Assembly (NCBI GenBank): GCA_964524065.1
Contig: CAZGCB010000018.1
Span: 1 to 33,657, forward strand
DNA from: CAZADA01 sp964524065
Lineage (GTDB): Bacteria > Pseudomonadota > Alphaproteobacteria > Caulobacterales > Maricaulaceae
DNA length: 33,657 nucleotides
Direction of reading: 5' to 3'
Shown piece after piece: positions 17,851 to 26,134 of the stretch (its first letter is position 1; every line of letters starts with the position of its first letter). The position numbers and the translations under genes were made by a program. The notes under the pieces were generated by a model. That model made no database searches and had not been told where the DNA came from. It worked only from the letters and a program-made list of their open reading frames with translations.

Positions 17851-18473
17851 GGTGTGTTCTCCTGCATCAGCGCCGCGCAGGCGCGATCAATCACGTCTTC
17901 CAGCAATTCCACTTCGGCCATGGCGTCATAGGCGGCCTGGCCGATCTCCCAGTCGGCCGCGATGGCGAAGGGGGCCAGGGAGGTGTCGACGCTGACCTGC
18001 AGCGCCGCGGCGCGGCCTTGGCTCAACGCGTCATGGGCGATTTGCGCCACCTTGGCGCCCGTGCGCACCTGCAGGGCCGGTCGATCGGCGGCGGCCTGGG
18101 CGATTTCCCGAGCGAACGCGGCGGCCCGGCGCGGCGCTTCGGCTTCGCCCCAATCGGCCACCAGGCGTTGCAAACACGCCCCGGCGAGGCGGGCCGTGGC
18201 GCGCTCCACTTGCTGGCGGGCGGTTTCGGCGCTGGCTTGCAGGGCGGCGAACGCGTCTGCGGCGGCGCGCAAAGCCGCGGTTTCGGCGGCGAGTCGGTCT
18301 TCTTCGAGTTTTTGTTGGCTGACGGCGAAGGCTTCGGCCGCCAAGCGTCGCCCTTCGGCGACGCCATCGGCGCGCGCGCGCTCCAAGGCGCGGGGGTCGG
18401 GCGCGGCCGCGGCCGCTTTTTGCGCTGGCGGGGCGTCGAAATCCTCAAAAGCATAAAGGGCGGCGCCGGACAT
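17847..18473 (-). CDS. fliH: FliH-like flagellar export ATPase regulator
   Basis: FliH binds the export ATPase FliI and links it to FliN. The 208-residue protein starts YAFEDFDAPPAQ, then has a long charged/Ala-rich helical stretch (about 27-100, including ARADGVAEGRRLAAEAFAVS with small residues spaced in GxxxG-like steps) and a C-terminal globular part ending DWEIGQAAYDAMAEVELLED. Sequence identity in this family is low, so the call rests on the helical architecture, length and position between fliF and fliN. Start overlaps the fliF stop by one base (TGATG). It corresponds to Caulobacter FlbE. Confidence 0.8.
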   Translation of the reverse strand: MSGAALYAFEDFDAPPAQKAAAAAPDPRALERARADGVAEGRRLAAEAFAVSQQKLEEDRLAAETAALRAAADAFAALQASAETARQQVERATARLAGACLQRLVADWGEAEAPRRAAAFAREIAQAAADRPALQVRTGAKVAQIAHDALSQGRAAALQVSVDTSLAPFAIAADWEIGQAAYDAMAEVELLEDVIDRACAALMQENTP

Positions 18474-20191
18474 CAGGCCGCCTCCTCATAGATCCAGCTG
18501 CGCAAGATCGCCACGGCCTCATCGGGGTTTTCCTCCACGATTAAGCCCAGCTTGTGCAGCGAGGAGGCGCGCACTTGGCCCTCAATGGCGCGCACATCCA
18601 TCATGCGATCCAGGGCGTCTTCAATGGTGGGGCTGGGGAGGGCGGGGATGGCGCCGTCGGCCTCGCCGGTGTCGCCATCGGCGGCTTCGCCAGCCTCGCC
18701 CATGGCGTCCGGCGCAGCGGCGGGGGCGGCGCTGAGCGCTTTCAACGGTGTGACGCTGGGTTGTTCAGCGTCATGGTTGTCCAAGAGACGGCGCATCGCC
18801 GGGCGCACCACCACGAGGATGATCAGCCCGCCCACGACGGCGAAGGCGCCCCATTTCACGGCTTCATCCAGTTGCGTCGCGGCCATCTGCAGGGGCGTCG
18901 CGGGCGCGGCGGCGAGGCTGAGCGGCGTTTCGGTGAAGGTCATGGCGCTGACTTCCACCACATCCCCGCGTGCCGCGGTAAAGCCGACGGCGGCCCGCAC
19001 CAGCTCGCCGATGCGGGCGAGTTCGGCGTCCCGCGCGGCGTTGGCGGCCTCGGCGCCCGGCTGTCCCGCATCCGCCCCGGGGCCGGCGCTGGCGGCGGGC
19101 GCGAGCGCGGCGGCGTTGATGATCACGGCCGCATTGAGTCGTTTGACATCGCCCGGCTCCAACACGCGCTCGCGCACGGTGGAGGAAATCTCGTAATTGC
19201 GGGTTTGCTCCAAGCGCTCTGAGCTGGACGCCGCATCGGCTTCAGCGTCTTCATCAATGCTGGGCTCGGGTAGGTTTTGCTCAATGGTGACGGCGCCGGT
19301 TTCGCCCCGCTCGCGCGCGGCGTCGGAGGCCTCAACGGTTTGTTCTGAACGCAAAGCCGAGGAGCGCGGGTCGAACACCTGCTCGCGGATCACCTCGCGC
19401 GCCGTCACGAGTTCGGCGGCGATCTCGACGCGGATATTGCCGGCGCCGAGCACGGGGGTGAGCATGCGCTCCACCGCCGCGCGCAAATCGGCCTCCACTT
19501 GGCGGCGCGCATCGCCCGCCGCCGCCAAACCGCCGGCCGCGCCGTCGCGGGGGGCGGAGACCACGCCATGGGCGGCGTCCAGCACGGTGACCGCGCCCGG
19601 CTCCAGCCGCGGCACGCCGGCGGCCACGAGGTGGCGGATGGCGGCGGCATGGTCGCCCGACAGGCCGCCGGCGTTGCGCGTGCGCACCACGATGGATGCG
19701 GTCGGGGCGGCCGGCGTGCGCGTGAAAGCGTCGCGCTCCGGCAGCACCAAATGCACGCGCGCGGCCTCTACCCCTTCCAAAGCGAGGATGGAGCGCGACA
19801 GCTCGCCCTCCAGCGCGCGGGTGCGGTTGATGCGCTGCATGAAACTGGTGAGGCCCAGCGCGCGCTGTTCGTCGAACAACTCATAGCCGAGGCCGCCGGC
19901 CCGCGGCAGACCTTGCTCCGCCAGCGCCATGCGCAGGCGTGCGGCCTCATCGGCGCGCACATAGACGCCGCCATCGCTGCTGACTTTCGTACGCGCGCCC
20001 ATCTGCTCCAGCGCGCTCACCACTTGTCCCGCTTCCTGGGCGTCCAATTCGCCATAAAGCAGCGTCATCGGCGCGCGGTTAAACAACAGCGGCGCGGCGA
20101 TCACCGCCAAAAATACGCCCACGCCGGCCAAGCCGAGCGCGATAAGGCGCGTGCGACCCAGGGTCGAGACGGTGGTCATCAAGCCTTGCAC
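18473..20191 (-). CDS. fliF: Flagellar MS-ring protein FliF
   Basis: FliF forms the membrane MS ring that seeds flagellar assembly. The 572-residue protein has an N-terminal membrane segment (LIALGLAGVGVFLAVIAAPL, about 16-35), the YscJ/FliF ring-building domain with LLYGELDAQEAGQVVSALEQ and RALEGELSRSILALEGVEAARVHLVLPE split around residue 130-155, a second periplasmic domain ending ERVLEPGDVKRLNAAVIIN, a C-terminal membrane segment (WGAFAVVGGLIILVVV) and a cytoplasmic tail for FliG binding (KLGLIVEENPDEAVAILRSW). GTG start at 20191 with AGGAGA nine bases upstream. First gene of fliF-fliH-fliN-fliP-fliG. Confidence 0.96.
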   Translation of the reverse strand: MQGLMTTVSTLGRTRLIALGLAGVGVFLAVIAAPLLFNRAPMTLLYGELDAQEAGQVVSALEQMGARTKVSSDGGVYVRADEAARLRMALAEQGLPRAGGLGYELFDEQRALGLTSFMQRINRTRALEGELSRSILALEGVEAARVHLVLPERDAFTRTPAAPTASIVVRTRNAGGLSGDHAAAIRHLVAAGVPRLEPGAVTVLDAAHGVVSAPRDGAAGGLAAAGDARRQVEADLRAAVERMLTPVLGAGNIRVEIAAELVTAREVIREQVFDPRSSALRSEQTVEASDAARERGETGAVTIEQNLPEPSIDEDAEADAASSSERLEQTRNYEISSTVRERVLEPGDVKRLNAAVIINAAALAPAASAGPGADAGQPGAEAANAARDAELARIGELVRAAVGFTAARGDVVEVSAMTFTETPLSLAAAPATPLQMAATQLDEAVKWGAFAVVGGLIILVVVRPAMRRLLDNHDAEQPSVTPLKALSAAPAAAPDAMGEAGEAADGDTGEADGAIPALPSPTIEDALDRMMDVRAIEGQVRASSLHKLGLIVEENPDEAVAILRSWIYEEAA

Positions 20192-20269
20192 GATGGGGCT
20201 TCTCCTGGCGTGGCGGCAGGGTGGAGCGCCGGGATCGGCGCCCGTCTGATGGGGGGAGCCTGACAGCGG

Positions 20270-20292
20270 AGATTTAAGATCAGATCAAATCT
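20270..20292. promoter_or_regulatory. Dyad and CtrA-like motif between divergent fliF and fliL
   Basis: AGATTT (20270-20275) and AAATCT (20287-20292) are perfect inverted repeats flanking an internal GATC-A-GATC. Overlapping it, TTAA at 20274-20277 and TCAA at 20285-20288 are spaced by seven bases, one mismatch from the CtrA consensus TTAA-N7-TTAA. The AT-rich patch stands out in GC-rich DNA and is centred in the 152-bp divergent region, where an operator for both flagellar operons would be expected. Confidence 0.45.
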
Positions 20293-20343
20293 ATCCCTGT
20301 AGAGTTTCCAGGTGTCGCAATGAAATCAGTGTGATTTGTTATT

Positions 20344-20868
20344 ATGGAAAGTGTCGTTCAAATTGAGGATAAGTCCAACAGATCCTCACCCGATGGCGTC
20401 GCGGCCGCCGCCGCCATGGTGACCCGCCCGCAAGCGCTGCGTTGGGCCATCGGCGCGGGAATGGCCGTCAGCGTGCTATGCGCCGTGGCGTTCTGGCTGG
20501 GCGCGCGCGGGGATTTGGACGCCTTTGCGGCTACGGACGCGGCCATTGGCCTGAGTGGGTCCAACAGCCCCTATGTGGAGATGCCGGAGATCATCGCGAA
20601 TTTGTCCGCTGGGGCGGCGCCGCGATTTGTGAAGGTGCGGGCGGTTTTGCGGGCGAAGCCGGGCGGGGCGGCGACCATCCGCGAGAACATGGCGCCCATC
20701 CGGGATCTCTTCATCTCGTACCTGCACGCCTTGCATCCCGATGAGTACTATGGCGCTGCGGGGTTTGAGCGCTTGCGCGCGGGCCTGCGGCGGCGCGCCG
20801 AGCTGGCTCTCGGGCCCGAAGCCAGCGCGCTGGAGGATGTGTTGATCGTGGAGTTTGTGCGCCAATGA
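20344..20868 (+). CDS. fliL: Flagellar basal-body-associated protein FliL
   Basis: FliL is a single-pass inner-membrane protein that sits around the stator and supports motor function. The 174-residue protein has a short cytoplasmic N-terminus, a membrane segment (ALRWAIGAGMAVSVLCAVAF, about 31-50) and a periplasmic domain with YVEMPEIIANLSAGAAPRFV, KVRAVLRAK, and a C-terminal ALEDVLIVEFVRQ, the pattern of FliL (Y..l..f.vNL......rflk....l). No Shine-Dalgarno is visible before ATG 20344; the leader is T-rich, so initiation may be weak or the transcript may start close to the ATG. Stop overlaps fliM (ATGA). Confidence 0.88.
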   Translation: MESVVQIEDKSNRSSPDGVAAAAAMVTRPQALRWAIGAGMAVSVLCAVAFWLGARGDLDAFAATDAAIGLSGSNSPYVEMPEIIANLSAGAAPRFVKVRAVLRAKPGGAATIRENMAPIRDLFISYLHALHPDEYYGAAGFERLRAGLRRRAELALGPEASALEDVLIVEFVRQ

Positions 20869-22043
20869 CCGATGATCTCACCGCGCCGCGTGCGACCGCG
20901 GATGACGCTCCCGCGGCGCCGTCCGCGCCTGTCGCTGACAACGCGCCCGCCACTGACACGGACGCGGCCGCCGTAACGGACACCGCTTCACCGGCCGCGG
21001 AGGAAGCGGATTTTGATCCCAACGCCTTCGCCGATTCACTCCTCGGCGCGTTGGGCGAGGCGGCGGCCGTGCAGACATCGAGCCTGAGCGTGATCGAACA
21101 AATCGCCGATGCCGCGGTGTCGCGTTATGAGCGGCTGCCCATGCTGGAGGTCATCCTCGATCGGGTGGTGCGCCATTTCACCGAACGTTTGATGCAACTC
21201 ACCTCCTCCAGCGCGGACGCCTCGCTGCATGGGCTGGAGTCGGGGCGCTTTGGGGATATGACCTCGCGCATTTCGCTGCCCTGCTTGGTGGCGGTGGTGT
21301 CGGCGCCCGATTGGGCTGGGGAGTGCCTCATCGCGCTGGACCAGCGCATGATTTATGACTTGGTGGAGACGTTGTTGGGCGGGGAGCGCCCGGGCCTGGC
21401 GGCGAAGGATGCTCGTCCGCAATTGCGCGCCCCGACGGCCATTGAGCGGCGTTTGACGCAGCGTGTGTTCGACACCTTCGCCGACACGCTAGAGACGTCT
21501 TTCAGCACATTGAAGAAAAGCCGCTTCACCATTGATCGGGTGGAGACCACGCCGCACTTCGCCATGATCGCGCGTGAAAACGCCCCGGCGGTGGGCGTGC
21601 TGATCGGGTTGGAGGTGGCCGGCGCCCATGGCGAGATGCACCTCATCATTCCGTACAACACCTTGGAGCCGGTGCGTCCGCAGCTGCGTCAGATGTTCAT
21701 GGGGGAAAAGCTGGGGCGCGATGAGGGCTGGGATGCACGCCTGCGCGCCCAGGTGGCTGGCGCGCCCATGCGCGTGACGGCTCAAATCGACGCGGGCCGC
21801 GCGCAGCTGTCGGATGTGATGGCGTGGCGGCCGGGCGATATCATCCCGCTGCCCGATGGCGGACGTCAGCCGGCGGCGGCGCTGCGCTGCCAAGGGCGCA
21901 CCTTGGGCGCCGGCGCGGTGGGCGCCAAGAATGGCCGTCTGGCCGTACGGCTCGCCAGCGCGCCGGAGGCTGTTTCGGCGGCGCCCGCGGCGCGCAACGC
22001 CGCCGCCGCGCGTCCTATGGAGGCCGCCGATGACACCCGTTAA
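20865..22043 (+). CDS. fliM: Flagellar motor switch protein FliM
   Basis: FliM is the middle C-ring component that receives phospho-CheY. The 392-residue protein has a FliM domain with LPMLEVILDRVVRHFTERLM, DASLHGLESGRFGDMTSRIS, IALDQRMIYDLVETLLGGER, AIERRLTQRVFDTFADTLET and PYNTLEPVRPQLRQMFMGEK, then a C-terminal SpoA domain (MRVTAQIDAGRAQLSDVMAW, RPGDIIPLP). The first ~45 residues are Ala/Asp/Thr/Pro-rich. The usual N-terminal CheY-binding motif (LSQ.EIDALL) is not evident; the nearest stretch is FDPNAFADSLLGAL at about 50-63. It overlaps fliL by four bases and the following motE-like gene by 14 bases. Confidence 0.95.
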   Translation: MTDDLTAPRATADDAPAAPSAPVADNAPATDTDAAAVTDTASPAAEEADFDPNAFADSLLGALGEAAAVQTSSLSVIEQIADAAVSRYERLPMLEVILDRVVRHFTERLMQLTSSSADASLHGLESGRFGDMTSRISLPCLVAVVSAPDWAGECLIALDQRMIYDLVETLLGGERPGLAAKDARPQLRAPTAIERRLTQRVFDTFADTLETSFSTLKKSRFTIDRVETTPHFAMIARENAPAVGVLIGLEVAGAHGEMHLIIPYNTLEPVRPQLRQMFMGEKLGRDEGWDARLRAQVAGAPMRVTAQIDAGRAQLSDVMAWRPGDIIPLPDGGRQPAAALRCQGRTLGAGAVGAKNGRLAVRLASAPEAVSAAPAARNAAAARPMEAADDTR

Positions 22044-22710
22044 GCCCCCCGCCGCTTCACCCCCGCGGCGCCGGGTCGGCCTGCGCTGGGCGCCGTTGGC
22101 GGGGGCTGTCGCCCTCGCCGCTCTGGTTGGTCCCTCGCAAGCGCGGGAGTTTGGCGATCATGAGCGCCCCTGGGCGCGCGATATGGCCGATGGCGTGGGA
22201 GCGATGAGCGGACAGTGTCCCACCGCCACCGAAATGGCGGCGCTCAGCATGGTGCGCACGGGGCTGGCGCCGTCGCTCGACGGTCGGTTCACCGCCGGCG
22301 AACGGGCTTTAGCGCTGGCCAGCGCGCGCTCGGCGCGCTTGGACGCCCAGGCGGCCGATATTGAAGCGGCGCGTCTGGAGGTGGTGCGCGCTGCAGCCGA
22401 AGTTCAGGCGCAGATGCAGGCGTTGGAGACGCTGAAAGCCTCTGTGCGGATGGAGATTGAGCGGCTCGAAGGAGCGGAGGACGCGGCCGAGACGCGCCGG
22501 GTGGATCTGCTGCGGGCCCTTCGACCGCGCGACGCGGCGGCGACTTTGGCCGACGCCTCCACAGCCGAGAAAGCACGTTTGTTGGGCGTGATGCAGCCAC
22601 GCGAGGCGGCCGCCATCCTTGCGGCTTGGCCCGAAGCGGAGCAACAGGCCGTCTTCACCGCCATGCGTGCGGGGGAGGCGGAGGCGTCGTCCTCCGCCGG
22701 CGAACCCTGA
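22030..22710 (+). CDS. MotE-like flagellar protein (coiled coil plus MgtE-N-like repeats)
   Basis: A 226-residue protein. An N-terminal hydrophobic segment (LRWAPLAGAVALAALVGPSQ, about 18-37) acts as signal or anchor. Residues about 92-158 form an Ala/Glu/Arg-rich coiled coil (DAQAADIEAARLEVVRAAAE). Residues about 160-215 show two MgtE-N-like helical repeats (RALRPRDAAATLADAS and GVMQPREAAAILAAWPEAEQ). The order matches MotE of rhizobia, a periplasmic chaperone for the stator-associated protein MotC, and related flagellar proteins next to fliM/fliL. The function here is inferred. Start ATG 22030 lies inside fliM with GGAGG upstream, so it is coupled to fliM. Confidence 0.7.
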   Translation: MTPVKPPAASPPRRRVGLRWAPLAGAVALAALVGPSQAREFGDHERPWARDMADGVGAMSGQCPTATEMAALSMVRTGLAPSLDGRFTAGERALALASARSARLDAQAADIEAARLEVVRAAAEVQAQMQALETLKASVRMEIERLEGAEDAAETRRVDLLRALRPRDAAATLADASTAEKARLLGVMQPREAAAILAAWPEAEQQAVFTAMRAGEAEASSSAGEP

Positions 22711-22839
22711 GGCAGCGCTGGCGGCCGTCGGATCCCTGGCTCCGTCCGCCTGTCCATGGGGATGGCGCTGCGTGACGCCCAAGACGCGAACGGGCGTGAA
22801 CCGCTACACCGTGTGCGGGGCTAGGCTGAGGACAACGAT

Positions 22840-23166
22840 ATGGCACGTTTGCGCGTCACGGCGATGATGGCGGTGGTGGTCGCTCTGGCGGCGGGCGGCT
22901 GCGCCCGAACGATTTATGATGAGGCGCGCAGCAATCTGTGTCGCGACGCCCATGCGGTGGACGCCGCGGCGCAGGCGCGCTGTGAGGCTGAGGAAGACCA
23001 CAAGCGCCTTACCTATGATGAGGCTGCGCCGGATCAGGAGCGCTCGGCCCTGTCTGAGCAGGAATGCTTGGAGGCGACTCTGACGGAAGACTGCGCCGAC
23101 GGGTCCTGTTTGGATCTCACCGCGCCGCTGGTCTGCGGCCCCGAGGATAAAACCTCGGCGTCGTAA
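22840..23166 (+). CDS. Small predicted lipoprotein
   Basis: A 108-residue protein with a signal peptide ending in a lipobox-like LAAGGC (Cys near residue 21), so likely lipidated. The mature part is short, acidic and contains five further cysteines (LCRDAH, RCEAEE, ECLEATLTEDC, SCLDLT, LVCGPE), which could form disulfides outside the cytoplasm. I do not recognise a family. AGGA lies about eight bases before ATG 22840. It follows the motE-like gene by 129 bases and is convergent with the pirin gene. Confidence 0.65.
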   Translation: MARLRVTAMMAVVVALAAGGCARTIYDEARSNLCRDAHAVDAAAQARCEAEEDHKRLTYDEAAPDQERSALSEQECLEATLTEDCADGSCLDLTAPLVCGPEDKTSAS

Positions 23167-23220
23167 CAGCGCCCGGCGCGGGGAGCCGCAGCTCACAGAA
23201 CGCGGCCGGCGGTGGCGCGG

Positions 23221-24165
23221 CTAACTCGTCGGGCAGTCCTTGGTGGGCTCCACCGGTTGGTTGGCGGGCTGCGCGTCGGGCAGGGGAATGAACTCCTGAT
23301 CATCCCCGGCAGGCAGCGTGAAAGGCCCCGTCCACCCCCGCTGCGGCCCCGCGCGCCAATCGGCTTTGGCTTGCTCCAGCCGCTCCTTGCTGGAGGCGAC
23401 GAAATTCCACTCCATAAAACGTGGACCCAACGCATCCCCGCCCAACAGCATGAGGTGCGCGCCCTCCGGACCGGCCGTGAAGACGGCGTCGCCGGCGTCC
23501 GCCAACACCGCCAGGGCGCCGGCCTTCACCTGCTGGCCGCCAATCTCCACCGCGCCGGACACCACATAGGCGCTATGCTCCGCATAGTCGGTGACGGCCG
23601 GCAGGCTCGCGCCTGGCTGCAGGTGCACATCCACATAAAACAGCCGCGACAAGAGCGCGACCGGCGATGTCGCGCCATAGGCCTCGCCCGCGATCAGCGT
23701 CCCGCTCACCCCCGGCTGGCTCAGCTGGGGGAGCGTGGCGGCGGGGTGGTGCTGGAAATGGGGCTCGGTTTCTTCATGCTCGGCGGGCAGCGCGATCCAG
23801 GCTTGCAGCCCGTGCAGCTCATGACCGGCCGCGCGCACATCCGCGCCGGTCCGCTCGGAATGCACAATGCCGCGCCCGGCCGTCATCCAGTTCACATCGC
23901 CGGGACGGATGGATTGCAGCGCGCCGGTGGTGTCGTTGTGGGTCAGCTCTCCCTCATAAAGGAAGGTGATGGTGGCCAGGCACACATGCGGGTGGGGCCG
24001 CACATCCACGCCTTGGCCGGGGGCGAAACGGGCCGGACCCATTTCGTCCAGAAACACGAACGGCCCCACATGCCGCCGTTTGGCGTAGGGCAGCGCGCGG
24101 CGCACCGTGAAGCCGCCCAAATCACGGGCGCGCGGTTCGATGATCATCTCCAAAACATCGCTCAT
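23221..24165 (-). CDS. Pirin family protein
   Basis: A cupin-fold protein of 314 residues (pirin N- and C-terminal domains). The metal-binding positions are present: RPHPHVCLATITFLYEGELTHND (His-x-His at about 57-59, then the His and Glu of GRGIVHSE near 100-103). The C-terminal part starts around LLSRLFYVDVHLQPGASLP and includes EHSAYVVSGAVEIGG. Some bacterial pirins have quercetin dioxygenase activity, others regulate metabolic enzymes; the role here is not known. AGGAGG lies seven bases before the ATG. It is downstream of the spermidine synthase gene (24-base gap), probably in one operon. Confidence 0.92.
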   Translation of the reverse strand: MSDVLEMIIEPRARDLGGFTVRRALPYAKRRHVGPFVFLDEMGPARFAPGQGVDVRPHPHVCLATITFLYEGELTHNDTTGALQSIRPGDVNWMTAGRGIVHSERTGADVRAAGHELHGLQAWIALPAEHEETEPHFQHHPAATLPQLSQPGVSGTLIAGEAYGATSPVALLSRLFYVDVHLQPGASLPAVTDYAEHSAYVVSGAVEIGGQQVKAGALAVLADAGDAVFTAGPEGAHLMLLGGDALGPRFMEWNFVASSKERLEQAKADWRAGPQRGWTGPFTLPAGDDQEFIPLPDAQPANQPVEPTKDCPTS

Positions 24166-24189
24166 ATAGCGGCCTCCTGGGCGGGTGGG

Positions 24190-25077
24190 TTAGGCAGGCG
24201 TGATCAGCCGGCGCACATCATTGGGCAGCGCCAGGGCCCCACGCGCCACATCGAGGTTGAAGTAGGTCAAATCGTCCGCTGCGGCCGGTTGGCGTCGCGG
24301 CGTCACATCCCCGTCCACGCTGTAGAGGCCGAGGCTCCAATCGCCGGTGATGTAAAACGGTGTGGGGACGAGTACAGGCTTAAACTCCGGCCAGATGCGG
24401 CCCAAACGCTGCGCCAAGGCGCCATAGGACTGGCTGTAGAAGGTGGGGCTGCCCAGCATTTGGATCACCGCACCGCCGGGCCGCAGCGCCTTTTTCAAAT
24501 CAGCGTAGAACGCATCGGTCGCCAGCGGCGAGGCGACGCCGGCGTCCGCCCCGCCCGGCGCGTGCTCGAGCGCTTCCTCGCAAATGTCCGTGGAATCAAT
24601 GATGATGGCGTCATAGGCGTCGGTCTGCTGGGCGAGGAACGCGGCCCCGTCCCCGATCTCCAGCCGCGTGCGCGGATCATCCAGGCCCGCGGCCACCTCT
24701 GGGAACCACCGGCGGGCGATATCGGCCACCGCGCCGTCCAGCTCCGCCACCGTAATCGTCTCAATCTCGGCAACTTTGGCGAGTTCAGTCGCCACGCCGC
24801 CATCGCCGCCACCAATCACAAGCGCATCTCGACAGCGCTCAACACACGCCAACGGCGTATGCGCCATCATCTCATGATACACCTGGTGCGTGTGCTCCGT
24901 GAGCATGGTGAGCCCGTCGAGCATAAAAACGCGCCCGTGGCGTGCGGTTTCGAAGACCAGCAGCTCTTGGAAGGCGGAGCGCGTGTGTTCCAAGACGCGC
25001 GTGGCTTCGAAGTAGAAGCCAAAGCTGGAATCATGGCGCTCCAGCACGCGCAAGGGAGTGGGGACAGCGTTGGTCAT
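24190..25077 (-). CDS. speE: Polyamine aminopropyltransferase (spermidine synthase)
   Basis: Transfers an aminopropyl group from decarboxylated S-adenosylmethionine to putrescine to make spermidine. The 295-residue protein carries the family pattern: FMLDGLTMLTEHTHQVYHEM MAHTPL (about 51-75), the nucleotide-binding VIGGGDGGVATELAKV (about 87-102), VAELDGAVADIARRWFPE (about 109-126), and the active-site IIIDSTDI (about 157-164) with its aspartates. Length is usual. No strong Shine-Dalgarno before the ATG. It sits between pirin and FkbM methyltransferase genes, all on the minus strand. Confidence 0.92.
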   Translation of the reverse strand: MTNAVPTPLRVLERHDSSFGFYFEATRVLEHTRSAFQELLVFETARHGRVFMLDGLTMLTEHTHQVYHEMMAHTPLACVERCRDALVIGGGDGGVATELAKVAEIETITVAELDGAVADIARRWFPEVAAGLDDPRTRLEIGDGAAFLAQQTDAYDAIIIDSTDICEEALEHAPGGADAGVASPLATDAFYADLKKALRPGGAVIQMLGSPTFYSQSYGALAQRLGRIWPEFKPVLVPTPFYITGDWSLGLYSVDGDVTPRRQPAAADDLTYFNLDVARGALALPNDVRRLITPA

Positions 25078-25119
25078 GCCGCTTCGTGTAGGCGATTTGC
25101 CGCGCGGAGAAAACGGTCT

Positions 25120-26134
25120 TCACGGACGGGTCAGGACCATATTGCGTTTGTTCTGCGTCAGGGGGGCATAGCCCTTGTCCTTGGCCAGCTGCACGCAGTC
25201 CACCGACCAGGTTTGGGCCAGGATCTCGATAATGATCATGCGCGGCAAACGCTCGGGCGGGCAGCGCTCCAAAAACGCTGGCATCACCGTGTCCTCGGCG
25301 CCTTCAATGTCGATTTTCAGTGCATCCGCGCGCTCCATACCCTGATAATCCATCAGTTCGAACAGGCCGATGGTGGGGACAATCACGGTATCGGCATCGG
25401 CNNNNNNNNNNNNNNNNNNNNNNNNNNNNNNNNNNNNNNNNNNNNNNNNNNNNNNNNNNNNNNNNNNNNNNNNNNNNNNNNNNNNNNNNNNNNNNNNNNN
25501 NATCGGCATCGGCGCGGCCCGCTGGCGCCGCGGCGGCCTCGGCCTCGGTTGGGGGGGCGAGCATTTCAAACTGGGTCGCGCCGCGATTGCCGCCGGGCGC
25601 GCGCATGCGCAGGCTGCCTTCGCCATCCGCCAATGCGATGTCGGCGTGGGCGATTTGCGAAAAGCCGTTAATCGCGATGTTGAACGCCAGTCTGTCCTTG
25701 ATCACGGGCTGCGGTTCGATGGCCAGGACTTGCGCGGCCGGACCCGCTTTTGCGGCCACAAACAGCGAATACATGCCCGTATTGGCGCCGGCGTCGATGA
25801 AAGCGAAACGTTCGTGCATGATGTCCGCCAGCGCCGCGCGTTCCTCGGGATCGAACAGCTGGGGGCGGATTAGAACGCGCTTGTCCGCAAGATTATCCTT
25901 GGGGTGCAAGCGCATCTTGGCGCCATAGGTCTCCACATCCACCGGGCGGCGGCCGAGGCGAGCCATGATCACGCGCCGCAACGGGCTGGAGACGAGACGT
26001 CCGGTGCGGGTGGGCGGCGCGCTGCGCGTGGTGGCGATCATCGCCTTCATGAGCCCCGTGGGGGCATAGGTTCCAAAGGCCGCGCCGCTGGCGGCGGCTG
26101 GCGGCCCGTCCGTCGTCGCGTCCACCGCGCTCAC
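25120..26134 (-). CDS. FkbM family methyltransferase (interrupted by assembly gap)
   Basis: An S-adenosylmethionine-dependent methyltransferase of the FkbM family, which O-methylates glycans, polyketides or other substrates. Before the gap: FAFIDAGANTGMYSLFVAAK (motif I) and VLAIEPQPVIKDRLAFNIAI NG (motif II). After the gap: DALKIDIEGAEDTVMPAFLE, the family hallmark. The 100-N gap (25402-25501) lies in the stretch encoding a D-A-D repeat. Both sides are in the same frame if the gap is a multiple of three, and collapsing a shared 12-base end keeps the frame, giving about 300 residues. GTG start overlaps the gshB stop (GTGA), so it is coupled to gshB. The substrate is unknown. Confidence 0.85.
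25402..25501. other. Assembly gap (100 N)
   Basis: Exactly 100 N, the usual placeholder for a gap of unknown length. The sequence just before it (25390-25401) and just after it (25502-25513) is the same 12-mer, ATCGGCATCGGC, so the two contig ends probably overlap. Confidence 0.98.

Noticed and set aside
23212..25671. An 819-codon plus-strand frame across pirin, speE and the gap
   Set aside because: Antisense to conserved proteins and runs through the N gap; Arg/His/Gln-rich composition is typical of a shadow frame.
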